Shown piece by piece: positions 49,801 to 62,610 of a stretch of 64,000 nucleotides of DNA. A program made the position numbers and the translations under genes. The notes under the pieces are model-generated. The model was not told the origin of the DNA. It searched no databases and saw only the letters and a program-made list of their open reading frames with translations. This DNA comes from Echinococcus granulosus (Eukaryota; Platyhelminthes; Cestoda; Cyclophyllidea; Taeniidae), in contig NW_020170459.1 in assembly GCF_000524195.1 (NCBI RefSeq), positions 194,643 through 258,642 of the forward strand, in the 5' to 3' direction. Positions within the stretch are counted from its first letter, which is position 1; each line of letters opens with the position of its first letter.

Positions 49801-52800
49801 ATCCATGAACCATCTGGTAAATACTGAGTTTTGGATTTCTTGGGAGAAGTCAGTTCCACTGATACAAAACGGGGCCGGATTTGATATTTTGCTATCGCTA
49901 ATTCAGCCCATAGCTTCATGGTCTATCTTGAGGTTCTGTCTAACCCCCAGTCGTCATCATCGTTTAACTTGAGCCAGACGTGACTACTTGGTCAAATATA
50001 GCGAATTCCATCTTGTTACAACTTCGCGATAAGATTTTGCTATTTCGCAATTCTACCTTTTGACTCCTTGGCATTCTTGTGCATCCCCATAAAAGTGCCT
50101 CAAATTTCTCACTCCATTCTCTCAACCGTAACTGGTTATTGTCTGTTAGGAAAGGAATAAATTAAGTGATGCCTTTTCAGGGTTTCAACGGGTTCTCGGT
50201 CATATATAGTCTTCTCTTCCGTCACACCTCAGCGAGCTGATCTTGCTACTTAACAAGAAAAAGAGCTTTTCAAAGACACAATGCCACCCGGCGAAGATTC
50301 TTATCAGTGGATTGACATTTATGCGTGACCACTAATACATGTAACGTTTCCTTCGCTTTCATGGTCGTCGATTTTTCTCGCGACTCTAACGTTAAAATAG
50401 AATGGTCCCAATTGAGCTAAACATGTATAAAACTGCTTCGTAAAAGCTGGATTGACACACATTTAACATTATGTATTTAAATGGAACGATAATTTTTGGA
50501 ACGGAAAATAACCTCAGGAATTCGACTACTAACTGAGCTCTCTTCCATCCTTCTGTTCCACAATTTAGTGCTCTGCTCTTCAACCTGCTCTTCGATCTGG
50601 CGCGCACTTCATACGCCCTGCAGGATCAGCTTGCGCGCACCAACGGACTGGTGGTATTCGCGCAGGCTCTCTGGCAATCATCTCCCGCCCACCTCACCGA
50701 GTCGCTGCTCAATGGCTTGCTGGAGGCGGCGCGGTACCTCACCCGCGAGCTGCTCTCTGCCTCACCCTCCTCTCTTGCTGCCGGTGTTCCCTCCCTCCTC
50801 GTGCTCTTCCGACAGCTCTTCAACAAGCTGCTCTTTGCTAATGGCTTGTGGCTGAGGGCCCCAGTTAGAGTGAGCTACTTCTTTTTCTCCCTGTGTTGTC
50901 CAAATTTTTTGCAGGAAATGGCTTTTGTCATTTCCTACTTACCGTTTTCGAATTGCTACAGTGAGTGACAACTTAAATATTCCTGAATCCATCCCAAATT
51001 AAGTCATCCGTCCTGGATTTACCTATTCATCCACCTTTGACCTGTCTTAGCCCAACTCATTCATGCATCTGAGATAGGTCTATTCGTCCATACAGCGTAT
51101 ATCAATTTATCTGTCTAATTTATCCATTTTTAATCTCTTTATTTCGGACACACCCATCTATCTTGCATCCGTCCAAGCATCCATCTGTCTTTCCACCCAG
51201 AATTTATCCAATCATTCTTATGCTATCCATCCCAGTGTCGTCCATTCTCCTCAAATATCAAAACCCATCTCTTCATCTACTTCTGCCCAATGAGTGCACG
51301 CATGTTTCCATCCGCTTACCTGCCTCATATCTATTCGTTTATTCCTGTTTCCTCCATCTTGAATCTACTCCCTCATCTATCGCTGAATCGTCAATGAACT
51401 TGTATGTAGCCCACTCGTTTATCCGCCTACGATCCATTAATTTATCTTGGATGTTTCCATCCATCCATCTATCTATCTTGCATCCACCCATTTATACATT
51501 TCGTATCCATTCATTCATTTTGTATCTATCTATCCATTTATTCATCCATCCTGTCAGCAAAAGTGTCTCAAATTGAACTGTTTAAAAAAAGGTCAATGAT
51601 TTTTTTCGCTCCCTTCGGTACCATCCCAGTTGTTGCGATCACATTACACTTCACAGAGATTATTCAAAAGATGTAGATGCAAATTTTCTACGGTGCATTG
51701 AATAGAGCGTAGAAAGATATCTCAGTTTTTCACACATCTCTTAGCCGCATTTCAAAGATTTTTAAAATTCTTTTTTGGACTTCGTTTAATTGCTCATTCG
51801 TAATACTGAGGTAAGGCCTTACGAAGCAATATTATCCCGTTCTTGGAAGAAATAAAATTGAACAGTCTCGGTCCTCTCATTGCCTTTTTGTGAGGCGAGT
51901 GTCAAGTTGTTGCTTTTATCTTCAAAGCTCCCTCTTAATGTCACCTGTTAACCCGATAGGAACGAGTCCTAGTCTCCTGGCACACCAGTTTCTAAATAAT
52001 GATTAGTTTCGTTAAGTAGATATTCACCCGCTTCATCTACTCCAATGAAAAATTCCAATCCAGCTAAACCTTTCATTAGTTCAGCTCATCTTCCTGCAAA
52101 TGGTGTGAGTCAATTGCCCCTTTCGTGATTGTTTAAGGTGAATGCTTACCCGACATTTCGTTGAATTATTTTCCACACCTTTCGAGTGGTGGGAATAGGT
52201 TTCGTACATCCTATCCATCGCGTCGAAATGGCAAACACCACCTTTCTGGCCACTGCAAGACTTAGTTGATCTTGCCTCCACGCCTTGTCTCCTTTTTTTG
52301 AATGCTCTCAACATTGTGTTCGACCATAACAAGAATTCCTCCTGATAGGATTTTCGGTTTAAAGTCACTCTTACTTTTTAGTTGTTTAGAAATCAGTGTT
52401 TTTTCTCTGCTCATGATACCTTGTTGTGCTTTAATGCTACAGCAGTGTTAACCTTGAATGCGTATCTAATGGCAGTTTTTGATGTTGGTATCTTTTGCTC
52501 CCAAGGTCGTTAGGAACGGCTGCGTAGATCGGCTTAATTTCCCCCTTCCCTTGATCTCCCGGAATTAGTCATATTTCCTTCTTATGGCTCTCATCTTTGT
52601 AAATCTACTATTTCCTCCTTCTTATTGCGCTATCAGAATTGTTTCCTGAGTCTATTCATTCAGTATCTATCTCAGGTGATTTCCTTCTTGAAGATCGCCA
52701 CTAATTTGACAGTAAAATCCGAGAAGCTTTATGTGAGACATTAGGGAAAAGTAAAAATTCCATCACGGAGAGGGCGTGACTTAGTCTTACAAAAAAGTAC

Positions 52801-55800
52801 CTGCTCATATGCTATAATCTGTTTAGTATTTTTGTTTAGCATCTAGTTTTTAGTTTTTTTTAGTCGCAGTCCAATTCGTGCCGCATTTAAGCGACACCAT
52901 CGCAATTATGGTTATGATTGGCGCTTCCTAATAAGCTCTTTTGCATTACCTCCCTCCAGCTTTAACAGAAGTGAAGGTAAACTGCCCTAATTTTAATCTT
53001 TTTCTGGCATGAACATATGCGCAACAGACTTTCAGGAGTAGTTTCATTCGTTCTGAAATGCCTTATCCCTCCTTACCATCCACATCGCATCTGTAGAAAG
53101 CTAAATCAGCACTATTTTGGTGGCTAGGCGCACAATCCCTTGGTTTGGACTCTATTAAGGATTGCCTTTTTACTCAAAGCGGACAATGGAAATCTTTTAC
53201 GCCATTTTATTGTGTTTTTCGCTACTTCTCTGGCACGCAAAAGCACCCGTATTGTTCTTCCGGAATTGGTTGTGCTCTGGAAATTGCGGTCTAGTAATGT
53301 AGTGCTCCTGCCGTGAAGTTTCGTTACATATGCAGAGAGGCCGTTTTCCATGTTTTTCTGGGAGAGTATTTGATACTTTTTTATTAATATGGAGCTCCTG
53401 CTCTTTGTCTGTGGTGACTTCGTCTGAGTCTACTAGCTCCTGTGTCGTGAATTTTCGTAGTCTTTTCTTGAATGGCTTGGCCAGCTTGAGGCAGTCCTAC
53501 AGTGTATTCTATATTTATTTCATAATACTATAGGCTCTGACACTTATTTGACGTCGATTAATAGTGGCCATCCTGTTGGGCACTGCTTCCAACGGCGACT
53601 GACCTACTGTTACAACTTACTTGCCTCGAAAGTATCCAAACCAATCTCCCATATTTTGTTCTGCTCGTTGATGAAAGTAAGCAATTTTGATCTTTTGATC
53701 ACGTTTCTCTATCAGCCGCTTGCCAACCGGTGTAATTACTCGTTCTTCCATATTGAAGGCAAATTCACCTGAGCGTGTTATGCTGCAGTCTGTAACTCGT
53801 GTCTGGTTTGATCTTGTCTTAGACGTGCATCCGGCGGTACACCTTTTTTCTTTAGTAGTTGAACCGTTCTCAGAATTCACTTACTTAAAATTATTCTACA
53901 AACTATTCTAATGTCGACACTAGATCAAGAAGAAAATTCCGATACTAATTCAAACAATAGGGTTGAAATTGAGGAAACAAGTCAATTTCCTCCGTCAGTA
54001 GTTTAGTCAAATGCCCATAGTTGCTGTACTCGTTGTCAAAGTTGTCATTTTTAACCACTGCATGGGAGCCATTTCTTGTTTTTACTGACGGGATTATCCA
54101 ATATCTTTCCACTGATAGTTTTCTCATGTTCTTTTTTGTACAAAGAGACTCAGAATGAGGAAGTAAAATGTGTTATTTCTTTCCTTCATGCGCGACGTAC
54201 AGGTGCAAGATCGACTGTACGGTTTCCTGGCCGATGAGTTTCGCGTGGATTTGCTGGGTCAGTCGGGAAAGTCGATTGTGGCCTCCGCACTGCATGCTAT
54301 TAAATACTACTTCTGGATGGTTCAGCCCACCGAACCCCTCCTCGACTCCACTCCAGGTCAGTAAACATTCGTTAGTTATTGTTATCTGTAGTGAGCTCTT
54401 TCAAACATGATCTCTACCCGTGCTTGCCTATTGTTCATGCTCGGTGGTAGAGATCAGAGCTCTGGAAGTACTGAATACTTTGAATTTACCCATGATTATT
54501 TGACAGAACACGTTAAACCTGCTTAGCTATACTATATTTTATGCCAAAGAACGATACATTAATCCGGATATTTGGGGCACATTCTTAGTATGCATATGCT
54601 AGATGGACCATCTACGGTTTCTTTCACTTGCATTGAATCGAAAGATGAATCCATTTGTTTAATGTGTTAGGAGTCTATTTGAGAATGGCCGACAGCATGA
54701 ACTTCGGCCACATTTTGGTCTAGTCAGTAGCTAGCAAAAAGTTTGGTCTCTTTTGTGTCCCACTTTGCTAGCATCGGAAGCCCGTATCTGCGTCCCTGTT
54801 CCTTTTGTGTTTGTGCTATAACTATTGTTTTCGTCAGTGAGCTTGAATCCTGTTGGGCAGTCCCATTCTCATCTGCTCAGAGTATTTCATTTTGCCTTAT
54901 TGCCACACTTAAAATCTACCTTCCGGAATTTTTTGGAACCAGCTATGTATGATGAAGATTCTGGAAGATATGAACTGGAACGCCGTCTGTGACCAAAACA
55001 GTAAATAGCGAATGTCATCGGCTCTAGCGTATATTACTTTGAGGATACGAATTATGGTGACTCAGGCCTTCATATTGAATAGCAGTCTCCATTCCTGTGT
55101 CTGATTTCTCACTGGGCTTCGTTAGGATTCGCAAGCAATTTTGACCCAACCAACAGTTTTCAATTAATATTTCGTGNNNNNNNNNNNNNNNNNNNNNNNN
55201 NNNNNNNNNNNNNNNNNNNNNNNNNNNNNNNNNNNNNNNNNNNNNNNNNNNNNNNNNNNNNNNNNNNNNNNNNNNNAAATCCCATTCTTTACGGTAAATG
55301 CTTTACTTAAACAGCAGGCCTGCATAGAAGAAGGCCTCTTTACCGTTCAGGCCACACCTTACTAGGCTTGTGCTAACAGCGGCGTTTTATGTCACTCTCT
55401 ACTGTACCCTGAGTATTTGCTGGCTCAGTGCGTTAAGAACATCACTCCAAAGATTGTAACTAAAAGATTCGCTTCCAATTTGGCGTTTCTTTGACTAAAG
55501 TGAGTTTTTAGTAACATCCATTTTAATTTTTGGAAAAGCCAATTTTTATGGCATTTTGTGTAATTGGTCTCGCATCACTTTTAGTGGTAGTTTTAGTGGT
55601 TTGACCAACTTTTAATCATGCGCGCCCAAGTTGCTGATGCGTGAGATTTCATCTGCTATTTCCTGTATAATTAAGCAGAAGGTCTGCTAACTTTCTGAAA
55701 GTGTGATTCCTTGTAACCGGCTTTGGTGACAGCATTTGCCTACAAAGGTGAGTTCAAGGTCAATGCATTGGAGACTAACCACCTTCTGCTTTGGTTGGTG

Positions 55801-58800
55801 AGCAATATGGCATGAGTAATATGGAATCGGCCTGTCACTATTTGAAACTTAAGCCTATGGTATTCCACTTATTTCAAATGCTATTTTCATAGCTTCGAAC
55901 ACTATTTGCATCACAAAAGCTCTTGATATAGCCTTTTATTTGCTGGCAAATACTGATTTGTTTTTAAGAATGTTTGTTACGACTCTAAAAGTGACTTCAC
56001 GAAAGCCTTGATAGAATGGAATTGCTGGAATAAAAATAAATGGAACACTACCGCATTCTCCTTAAGGCCTTGTTTGCACCTTAGTGTTGATGGAGTACAA
56101 TCGTTCCGATCACTGTTTCGCCGAAGTGCTGTCACTATGTTAGTTTGAGGTAAGATAGGTTTCTTTCCCGCGCCTCCTCGGTACACAAAATGCCTTCTCT
56201 TAGCTCTAGCTCGCCTCCATACAATTCCACCGTGATTAATCACCCCACGTATCTGCACCCATGCTCGACATTGATTCGGGCGCCTGTTTCCAAATGTGGA
56301 TACCTTCGTCCGCCTGCATGTCATGTACTTTAAGCCTACGACATGCCGAATCTGGCCAGTTCATTCACCTTTTTTCTTTTAAAAATGTGTTTTGGATTAT
56401 ATCAGGTGACCAAAAAGTTAATGGGGTTCACGACCTAGGCCTCTGCAACAACTTTTTTGTAGAATGCATTCGATACTCCTTCTCGTGCTCCATCATGTTC
56501 CTGTTACTTTGAGCCTAGGGCATACAGTTTGAGATCGTTGCCTGCCTTACGAGCCGAGTTTAAGTCTGTTGTAGAGCATTTGATGAAGGCGCGGTATGTG
56601 GTAGCAGAGCATATCACCCAGAAATAGCTCAAGCTGTTTGATGACTCAAAGATGCTTATATTTTTATAATTTTAATTGCCCATGAAAGTAGAATTTTTGA
56701 TGCTAACATTCCTCATGTATGCCTAGAATTGTTTACGAATCGGTTTCGCTTGGATATGTCACATCGAGTACTTTTTATGCATGCAAAACACAGGTCTTGT
56801 GCTAGCCGAGTTCTTTTTTATTGGGTTCAGTTTTGCTATGGAACTAGTGAAGTCAGATAGGTAGGTAAAGATATTAATGAAGTTATTGCTTGACTAAGGT
56901 TTATTTGATAGTTTTGGTGATGAAGCAAACTGTAAACCATTGGAAAGGGGGCGTTCCGAGACCTACCCTCCTTCGTTGTAACGGCTATAGAGGCGAACCA
57001 TTTTGGTTGGTAGACGCAATTTAAAAATGAGCAATCGCAAATCTGATCCTGCAACTAAATAGGCGAAGTTGAAAGGAGCGGACCTATGATTAATGGCTGC
57101 AACCAACCGAAATGGAGTTGTTGGTGTTAAAATACCGGATGTGGTATTAGTCACACGTATCTGCATCATGCATTCACCCGTATTCACCAAACCTCATGAG
57201 TAAATATGCTGATGTACACTTTGAAGAAAGGGACAGTTTTTAACTTTGAAAGAGTGATCCATGTAGGTCAATAAAGTGCTTAAGGCGTCTTTTTCGACTG
57301 CTTAACCGACTTCACAGTCCATGGTATCGATCACTAAGATTGTCTTCGTGCTTTCCTCCACGCTTTGTGTCCTGAATATTCTTCAAAATCGTGTAATCCA
57401 TGCTCAATACTCTACCGGGAAACTTAATTAGCCACGGTATCATCCATGTCTACAGATATGATAATCTTTAACCATTATACGTATTTATAGATGAGAGACC
57501 ATCACTGAAGTACCTTGCGCGAATTCGCTCCAACCTTCTGCTCTTCATAAAGCCGCTCATCCTTCAGCAGTATCAGCTCAGCCCCTACAACGGTAACTTT
57601 CCACCCAACGGCGAGGAGGTGGACTATCTCTTCAACTTCCTCTGCACTGTTAGAGAGGTACCTGTTCGCTATTCCTTTTTCTCTCTCCGTCTCCTACCCT
57701 ATTTATGTTTCCCTTGCTGTAGCTTAGCAACCGCTCCTCCATTGACGCAATACTGGGGCACGCGAGATTAGGGGCGTATACTCTACACCCAAGCGCAATA
57801 GACAGTCATTGAGTTTCCCTATTTAAGTTTGCATTTCTCTGCCTGGTAGGCAGGTTGATGGTCTGATTTGCAAGGCTTTGTGCCTACCTTGCCACCAAAT
57901 TTCTTCAGCATCTTACCAATAGGATTGTGGTTAGCGGTTAGCATCATCTTGATTCGAGGTTACTTTGATGTGTACCATTTGCACCTTCCCATTTTAGTTA
58001 TTGCTATATCGCTTATTGAGTTGTTGTAAAAGTGCCTATCTCAATTTCCTTGGCAAATTCCTCTTAAACTCCCAGTTATCTAACCCGCTTGGAGCTGTGA
58101 AGTGTTGTGAGGTGATGCTGTGGTATTGAATAATATGCTCAAAATGTAGTTGGAGATCGTTGAAGACCAGAACTTGTTTCTCAAGGCTTACCAAGCCCTC
58201 TATCATTCATTTGCTTGATAGCAGAAAATTTCCATTTATTAGCCTCTATTACTTTTAAGGTAATGGTCACAGCATGTTACATTTGAAGGGAAAAGGTTAA
58301 ATTTTTAAGCAAACATATTTGTTAAAGTGTCCGAAGCCCTGTGGTCGAATGCACTGCGTATCATACAAAATTCTTTAGTCGTAATGAATTCGCAGTGAGC
58401 ATCACAGTAAAGGTTGAACCGAGGGTCCAAAATCGCAGGTTTTTTGAAAAATCTGGAATGGAGTATCACGTGTTTGATATTATTTTCTTTCCCAAAAAAC
58501 TCGCATCACCTATTTTCCTATTTAAACAGTTTAGTACAATATTGTATATCATTTTTAAAATTTGTTGAACTTAGTCCAGGTCATCCTTTGTGTGGATCAG
58601 AATGCCTTCAAATTGTGTGATTGTGTCCTCTGAGTAAAACGATCGAGCTTCAATCCTCAGATCTGTGTAACTAACCAGATCTAAATGGCTTGATGTCCGG
58701 TTGTGTGGCAGACTGAGTATGCTGCTTCAAACCAAGGTTACTTTCTAGAATCGGCACCGTGTGCCTATTTTTACTCTTTCGAGAATATTGATCCCTGTCT

Positions 58801-61800
58801 CATCCGCTCCTCTCTTTCATGCCTCGCTTCCTAGTCGGACAATTTGAAAGACGTGCTCTACTTTGCCGTGGCTCTAATGTCCCAGCATCCTGCGGTGATG
58901 GTGCCGTGTTTCGACCGCCACGATGGTATTCAATGCGTTTTCCAACTCCTCACCCTGCCTGACGAAGATTCGCGACTTTATGCGCTCAAATTGCTAGGCT
59001 TCTTCCTCAAATACAGCAAGTCCAAGTAAGGATTTTATTTGACTGCCAGAAAGGCGACATAGCTGCGAAACGGTGTGGGGTTCACCTCGACCTCTTAATC
59101 CGTGGTATTTTTTCAATAGCAGTATTTAGTGTAGATTCGAAAGGCTTCATAGGTTACTTTAGTGTGAAGTTCGATGAGGTAACCGCTATATGATCCCACT
59201 GATCCCTGTTATTCTTTCCAATAGAATTTTTCCATTCTCTCGTTTTCAGCAAAGGCGAAGGGGTTATGGCCTCGAAAGCAAGAAACCAATAAAGCCGGAG
59301 GGCAAATCGAATTTGCTGTTTCTGCCCTCCTTGATAATAACGATGTGGCGCGTCTATTTGCTTTAGGATTACACTTTTGTTTGACCCCTATCATCATGCC
59401 CTAAAATGAAGCTTCTTGTAATGTAATCTCCTCGATGAATCTGTCTATTAAGCCTTTTAGCTAAGTTGAAAGCAGGACTTTTGATAACCATGGAGTAGCT
59501 GCATGAAATTGCTTGCGAGGATTATCTTCTTTTGAAGAAAGAAAAGGTTTGTTCCGACTCTGAGTCATTTGCCTTCATGTTATTCCCTAAGGGGATATAA
59601 TGTTAGTTCAAATTTTGCGTTTTTGCAATGGCTTATCTTCGCTTCAATCCAGTGAGCTCCCACTTTCAGCTGCCGTTTGCTTCAGAGCGATGTTTAACTG
59701 AGCTTAAGGAGGGAATTATAATTAGTCTTTACAATCGGAACCTTTGGAAAGAGCTTTCTGGACATTTATCAACGCCAGAGTTAGGACATTGATGAGCAAC
59801 TCCTATTACAAGGACGGATATTGCATAAGTCAGCTATGCGGGGCAAAGCATTGTCTCCACATCTCCGTATCTGGTGAGAAGGGAACGAAGGCGCTCTAGA
59901 CTTACAAACTTGTAAAGCTGCTGCTGATTGTTACCGGAATCAGTTGGCCAGCTTTGAAGAAGAGAAAAAGACATTGAGAGCATATAAAAGGTGTGTCTGG
60001 GTCCCATTACCTTTTCTCTTACTGGGGATGCCCACGAACAACTTCCAGATTACCGTCTCTACGTGATGTATCATAACACGGAATTGGTGGATTTCGACCA
60101 AATTCATCAAGTCTACAAAATACTTATTAGCATTTTCCAAATGTTTTGTGGAAATTATGTCAAGTATTGCTTTATGAAAAGCCTGCTAAACGAAATTGTA
60201 TTCGCACCAATATATGCAAGATGGTTATATTTTAAAAGGCTGGAATAACCTACCAATATTTTCCGGAGACTGTGGAAATGGTATGGAGAATTAGATAATC
60301 ATAAACCTTGGTCTTTAAATGCACTTGTTATAAGTGAAAGGTGTCTGCGAGCTCAAAAGCCCATGTAGTTATTAGGTCTGTTCAGTCCTGCTTTCTCTCT
60401 CCACTTCATGACTTGATTTTCAAGGTCACCACTCTTGCCCTCTCCCTCTCGCCTCTGCCAAGTGGCAGCCTGTGGCGCTGAGTCCCTGTGATAATCTCAG
60501 TTGCGCTTGTGTATCCCATTTCGCCTTGATTAAGAAGTGTTTGAGCTAAATGTGAGGCAGCCGGATCTGATTTGAGGGTGTTTCGTTGCTTCTTAAGCAG
60601 GCGTTAGGGGGAGGTGGTGGTGTTAGTCAAGTGGCAGGCGCGCTTGCAGAAGCACTACAAACTGTGTTAGCATTTCTTAACGTCTACCTCACTGGCAGAG
60701 CGTGGGTAGGGAATTGAGTAGTTTAGTGCTTTAAAAACGTTGAACTTAGATGGTTCAAGGGTGGGCCCTTAAATCTCTTCCGCCTCCAGTTTCCAGTTTG
60801 AGCAGTGCCTCGTTAATTCGTCTGTCTTCATTTATCCATTGTCTTTGATGCTTAGTAGCGAACTTTGCCATTGATCAAGAGGGAAAAATATGCTTTTTTT
60901 ATGGCGGACATTTAGCCCTACTAAACAGGCACCGGTAGGAAAGTGTAAAATTGTCGTGGATAAGTAAGTCTCGATCAGATGGTTTCTCCTCCCGTCTTTG
61001 TCACAGCCATACAAACATCAATGCGCCCTGTTCACTCAAGTACGAAAATTCACCCAAATTGACCCACTTTTCCGAAACGGCTTTCTTGCCTGAAGCCTGG
61101 TCTTCCACACGGCTTATCTCAAAAGCTGACATTCTCTGCTAAAAGGTTGAATACACTGAGCTGTGAGTTTTCTACCAGTCTCAGCCTTCGCTCCCGGCTG
61201 AGCACTGCGCTTATGTTTCAAACTGCCCTCCCTTCTACTTCGCCGTTGCATAACAGCACCGTCGAAAGTAATGGGAATTTTTTACTTGCCTGTGGTCGCT
61301 ACAGTGTGTGCATTTGAAATATTTGCAAAATCATGGAATTTTATGATAGAATTCCAAGGACTTACCTAATTTCAGGCACTCACGGGTAAGAATTTGGCAT
61401 TTTAAATGAGGTGACTATTCGTGTGGTTCAATCTCAAGTGGCTGTACTAGGCGACACGTCACATCATCCATCGAACCAGTTATATTTATAGCACTAAGTA
61501 AACCCACTCACCTCGGTTATTGCCTTAATTACAAATTTTGAAAGAATTTTCCACCCATGTTGACTATCAAACTGAGCACTAAAAGACCTTTCATCGATCA
61601 AGCCATAAATCAACCCGGGTCGCTAGGTCTACTGCGACCAATTCCATTTTGCTCTACTTCTGCTGAGTCATCTTTGAAAAGTTTTTGTTGTCATTATGGT
61701 ATGAGAGAAACCCTTATAATTAAGTCTGACAAACCAGCTTTGATGGGATGCAGTCAATGGGTAGTTGTTTCATCACATAGTGACAATTCAGTCAGCTTTT

Positions 61801-62610
61801 AGCTTTGTAAACCGTAGGCATTAATGAGCTAAAAGATTTCTGTTAGATGTGAATAGGTGTTCAGATAAGCTGATGTAAGATGTGTAAGCGAGCTGCCTGA
61901 ATAATTCACATGAAGCTAACACATTACATGAAAAAAATTGGGCAACCCGTAGTCTACATCGCGAAACAGGCAGCGATAGTGCGGCTCTTGGAAAAGGATG
62001 ATACACGGTTGGTGGGGGTGCCATCAATCCCAGAAAACGTGCCCATTTTGGTCAATCTCCAACCTCTCCAAGGAGCCGCGCCCTCTCTCACTCCCTCTTG
62101 GTCGACTCCTATCAGGCAGAAATGCACTTAAAGTGTACTAATACTCACTCTAAGGTCAAGGGTCGATCAGTTATTATGAGTATGCTTAACTTGAACCACC
62201 GAATGACATTTAGGCGGTCTTCGTCAATATAGACATCAGTTCTAAAGCCTTTGTCAATTGATTATGGCTTTGGAGACAGGAAAAAATACAAGACCCCGCA
62301 TATGTTAGAAACCAAGATCCTAAGAATTGGTGGCGCAGTTGCACCATTCCAGACGGTTGTGCTGTCTGTCAGTATTGAGCTTCCTACACGTCTCTTTAGA
62401 AGAGGCTTGAATTAAGCTCAAGGTGACTCTTTGACGTTCGTGGATCCCATCATTAAGCGTGATTGACAGATGCTAATCTGAGCCACTTTTGTGTATTTTA
62501 GACGGAAGCAGGAAGCAGTGGCTCAGCACAGCATCTTCAGCCTGCTCTGCGACCGCTTCGCTGCAGTGTCACCCGCCTTCACCATGAAGGCCTATAATGT
62601 CTTCTTCGAG
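46817..62610 (+). CDS. NBEA: Neurobeachin/LRBA-family BEACH protein, N-terminal 824 aa (partial)
   Basis: Members are large peripheral-membrane scaffolds for vesicle and receptor trafficking and protein kinase A anchoring. Exons: 46817-46956, 46988-47048, 47082-47309, 47342-47437, 47472-47593, 47631-47757, 47797-48063, 48140-48334, 48777-48934, 49222-49377, 50569-50869, 54203-54356, 57491-57657, 58835-59025, 62502-62610. They join in phase to 2472 nt. Support comes from ordered, length-matched similarity to vertebrate neurobeachin. Markers are FPYQNGWTFQSWV and KGLGYTAHFLG; then VYNRW, RCYVNG and SLGGIQLLYLLFEQLD; then HAIKYYFWMVQP, VALMSQHPAVMVPCFD and GFFLKY. Order: armadillo-like N-terminus, a concanavalin A/LamG-like domain (residues ~183-347), then armadillo/DUF4704-type repeats. 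The PH-BEACH-WD40 end lies beyond the window. The first 47 residues are hydrophilic and not conserved. The start is the first ATG after an in-frame TGA. Oddities: six introns of only 31-39 nt, one GC-AG intron, one frame-neutral exon. NBEA and LRBA arose by duplication in vertebrates, so the symbol denotes the family, not strict orthology. Confidence 0.92.
47472..48334 (+). other. LamG/concanavalin A-like domain region of the neurobeachin gene
   Basis: Exons 5-8 of the gene (introns 37, 39 and 76 nt). The translation shows the pattern of the neurobeachin LamG-like domain. It starts with KFPYQNGWTFQSWVYIDPP, then YTAHFLGTLFIITSIRAKDKG. WYMLTIAFVYNRW, RCYVNGKI and a late FSGRIASITGFTEALSPQQI follow, and exon 8 ends LCLDQSPKLNAVFAHSPHG. 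In family members this domain packs against armadillo repeats; its ligand is not established here. Confidence 0.85.
48064..48139 (+). other. GC-AG intron (neurobeachin intron 7)
   Basis: The boundary AAG|GCAGGT...TTTTCAG|GGT is the only junction that keeps the frame. Using the nearby GT (GCAG|GTGCTC) shifts the frame and hits TGA seven codons into exon 8, and no codon between the AAG and the next stop (TAA) begins with GT. The spliced product reads YKGQLRFESE, aligning without a gap to the corresponding neurobeachin segment. Confidence 0.75.
49222..49377 (+). other. Frame-neutral (156 nt) candidate cassette exon of the neurobeachin gene
   Basis: This exon is 52 codons long, starts and ends in phase 2, and has a good acceptor (CTCTCTGTCCTTTTTCAAG) and a GTAGGT donor. 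Exon 9 could also join exon 11 directly in the same phase. Its translation (containing MTSVLSGAIVFLLERG) has only weak resemblance to the vertebrate segment, and exon 11 alone already supplies the conserved ALLFNLLFDLARTSYALQDQ. It may be alternatively spliced, lineage-specific, or not an exon. Confidence 0.5.
51060..51560 (+). repeat. Degenerate CATC/TATC-rich array in a neurobeachin intron
   Basis: Imperfect units such as CCATCCATCTATCTATCTTG and CATTCATTTTGTATC recur through intron 11. Like the 8.2-kb array they give Ser/Ile/His/Pro-rich pseudo-frames (137 codons at 51163-51576), which are not coding. Confidence 0.75.
51561..54202. other. Rest of neurobeachin intron 11, nothing recognised
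   Basis: AT-rich intronic sequence. Opposed frames at 53124-53911 (74-87 codons, both strands) hint at an old insertion, but I find no reverse transcriptase, transposase or terminal repeat to support it. Confidence 0.4.
54357..57490. other. Neurobeachin intron 12, nothing recognised besides a gap
   Basis: Intron of nominally 3134 nt, including the 100-N gap at 55177-55276. Donor CCAG|GTCAG and acceptor TATTTATAG are clear. The 115-codon minus-strand frame at 55977-56324 has no recognisable domain. Confidence 0.5.
55177..55276. other. Assembly gap (100 N)
   Basis: Exactly 100 N inside neurobeachin intron 12. No conserved residues of the protein appear to be missing between exons 12 and 13. 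Confidence 0.98.
59026..62501. other. Neurobeachin intron 14, with an unplaced GC-rich open segment
   Basis: Intron of 3476 nt. It contains one GC-rich island at 60601-60705, bounded by TTCTTAAGCAG and GTAGGG and open for 35 codons, that does not fit the surrounding exon phases (see findings). Otherwise AT-rich, with nothing recognised. Exons 14 and 15 join as KSKRKQEA, matching the family without a missing piece. Confidence 0.45.

Noticed and set aside
51163..51576. 137-codon plus-strand frame, the longest without N in the window
   Set aside because: Made of CATC/TATC simple repeat inside a neurobeachin intron; composition is repeat-driven.
53124..53911. Opposed frames suggesting a retrotransposon insertion in a neurobeachin intron
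   Set aside because: No recognisable reverse transcriptase, endonuclease or terminal repeat; frames are of chance length.
58150..58218. Neurobeachin-like small exon LEIVEDQNLFLKAYQALYHS after AAATGTAG
   Set aside because: It ends in a stop codon without a donor, and exons at 57491-57657 and 58835-59025 already join seamlessly in the family alignment.
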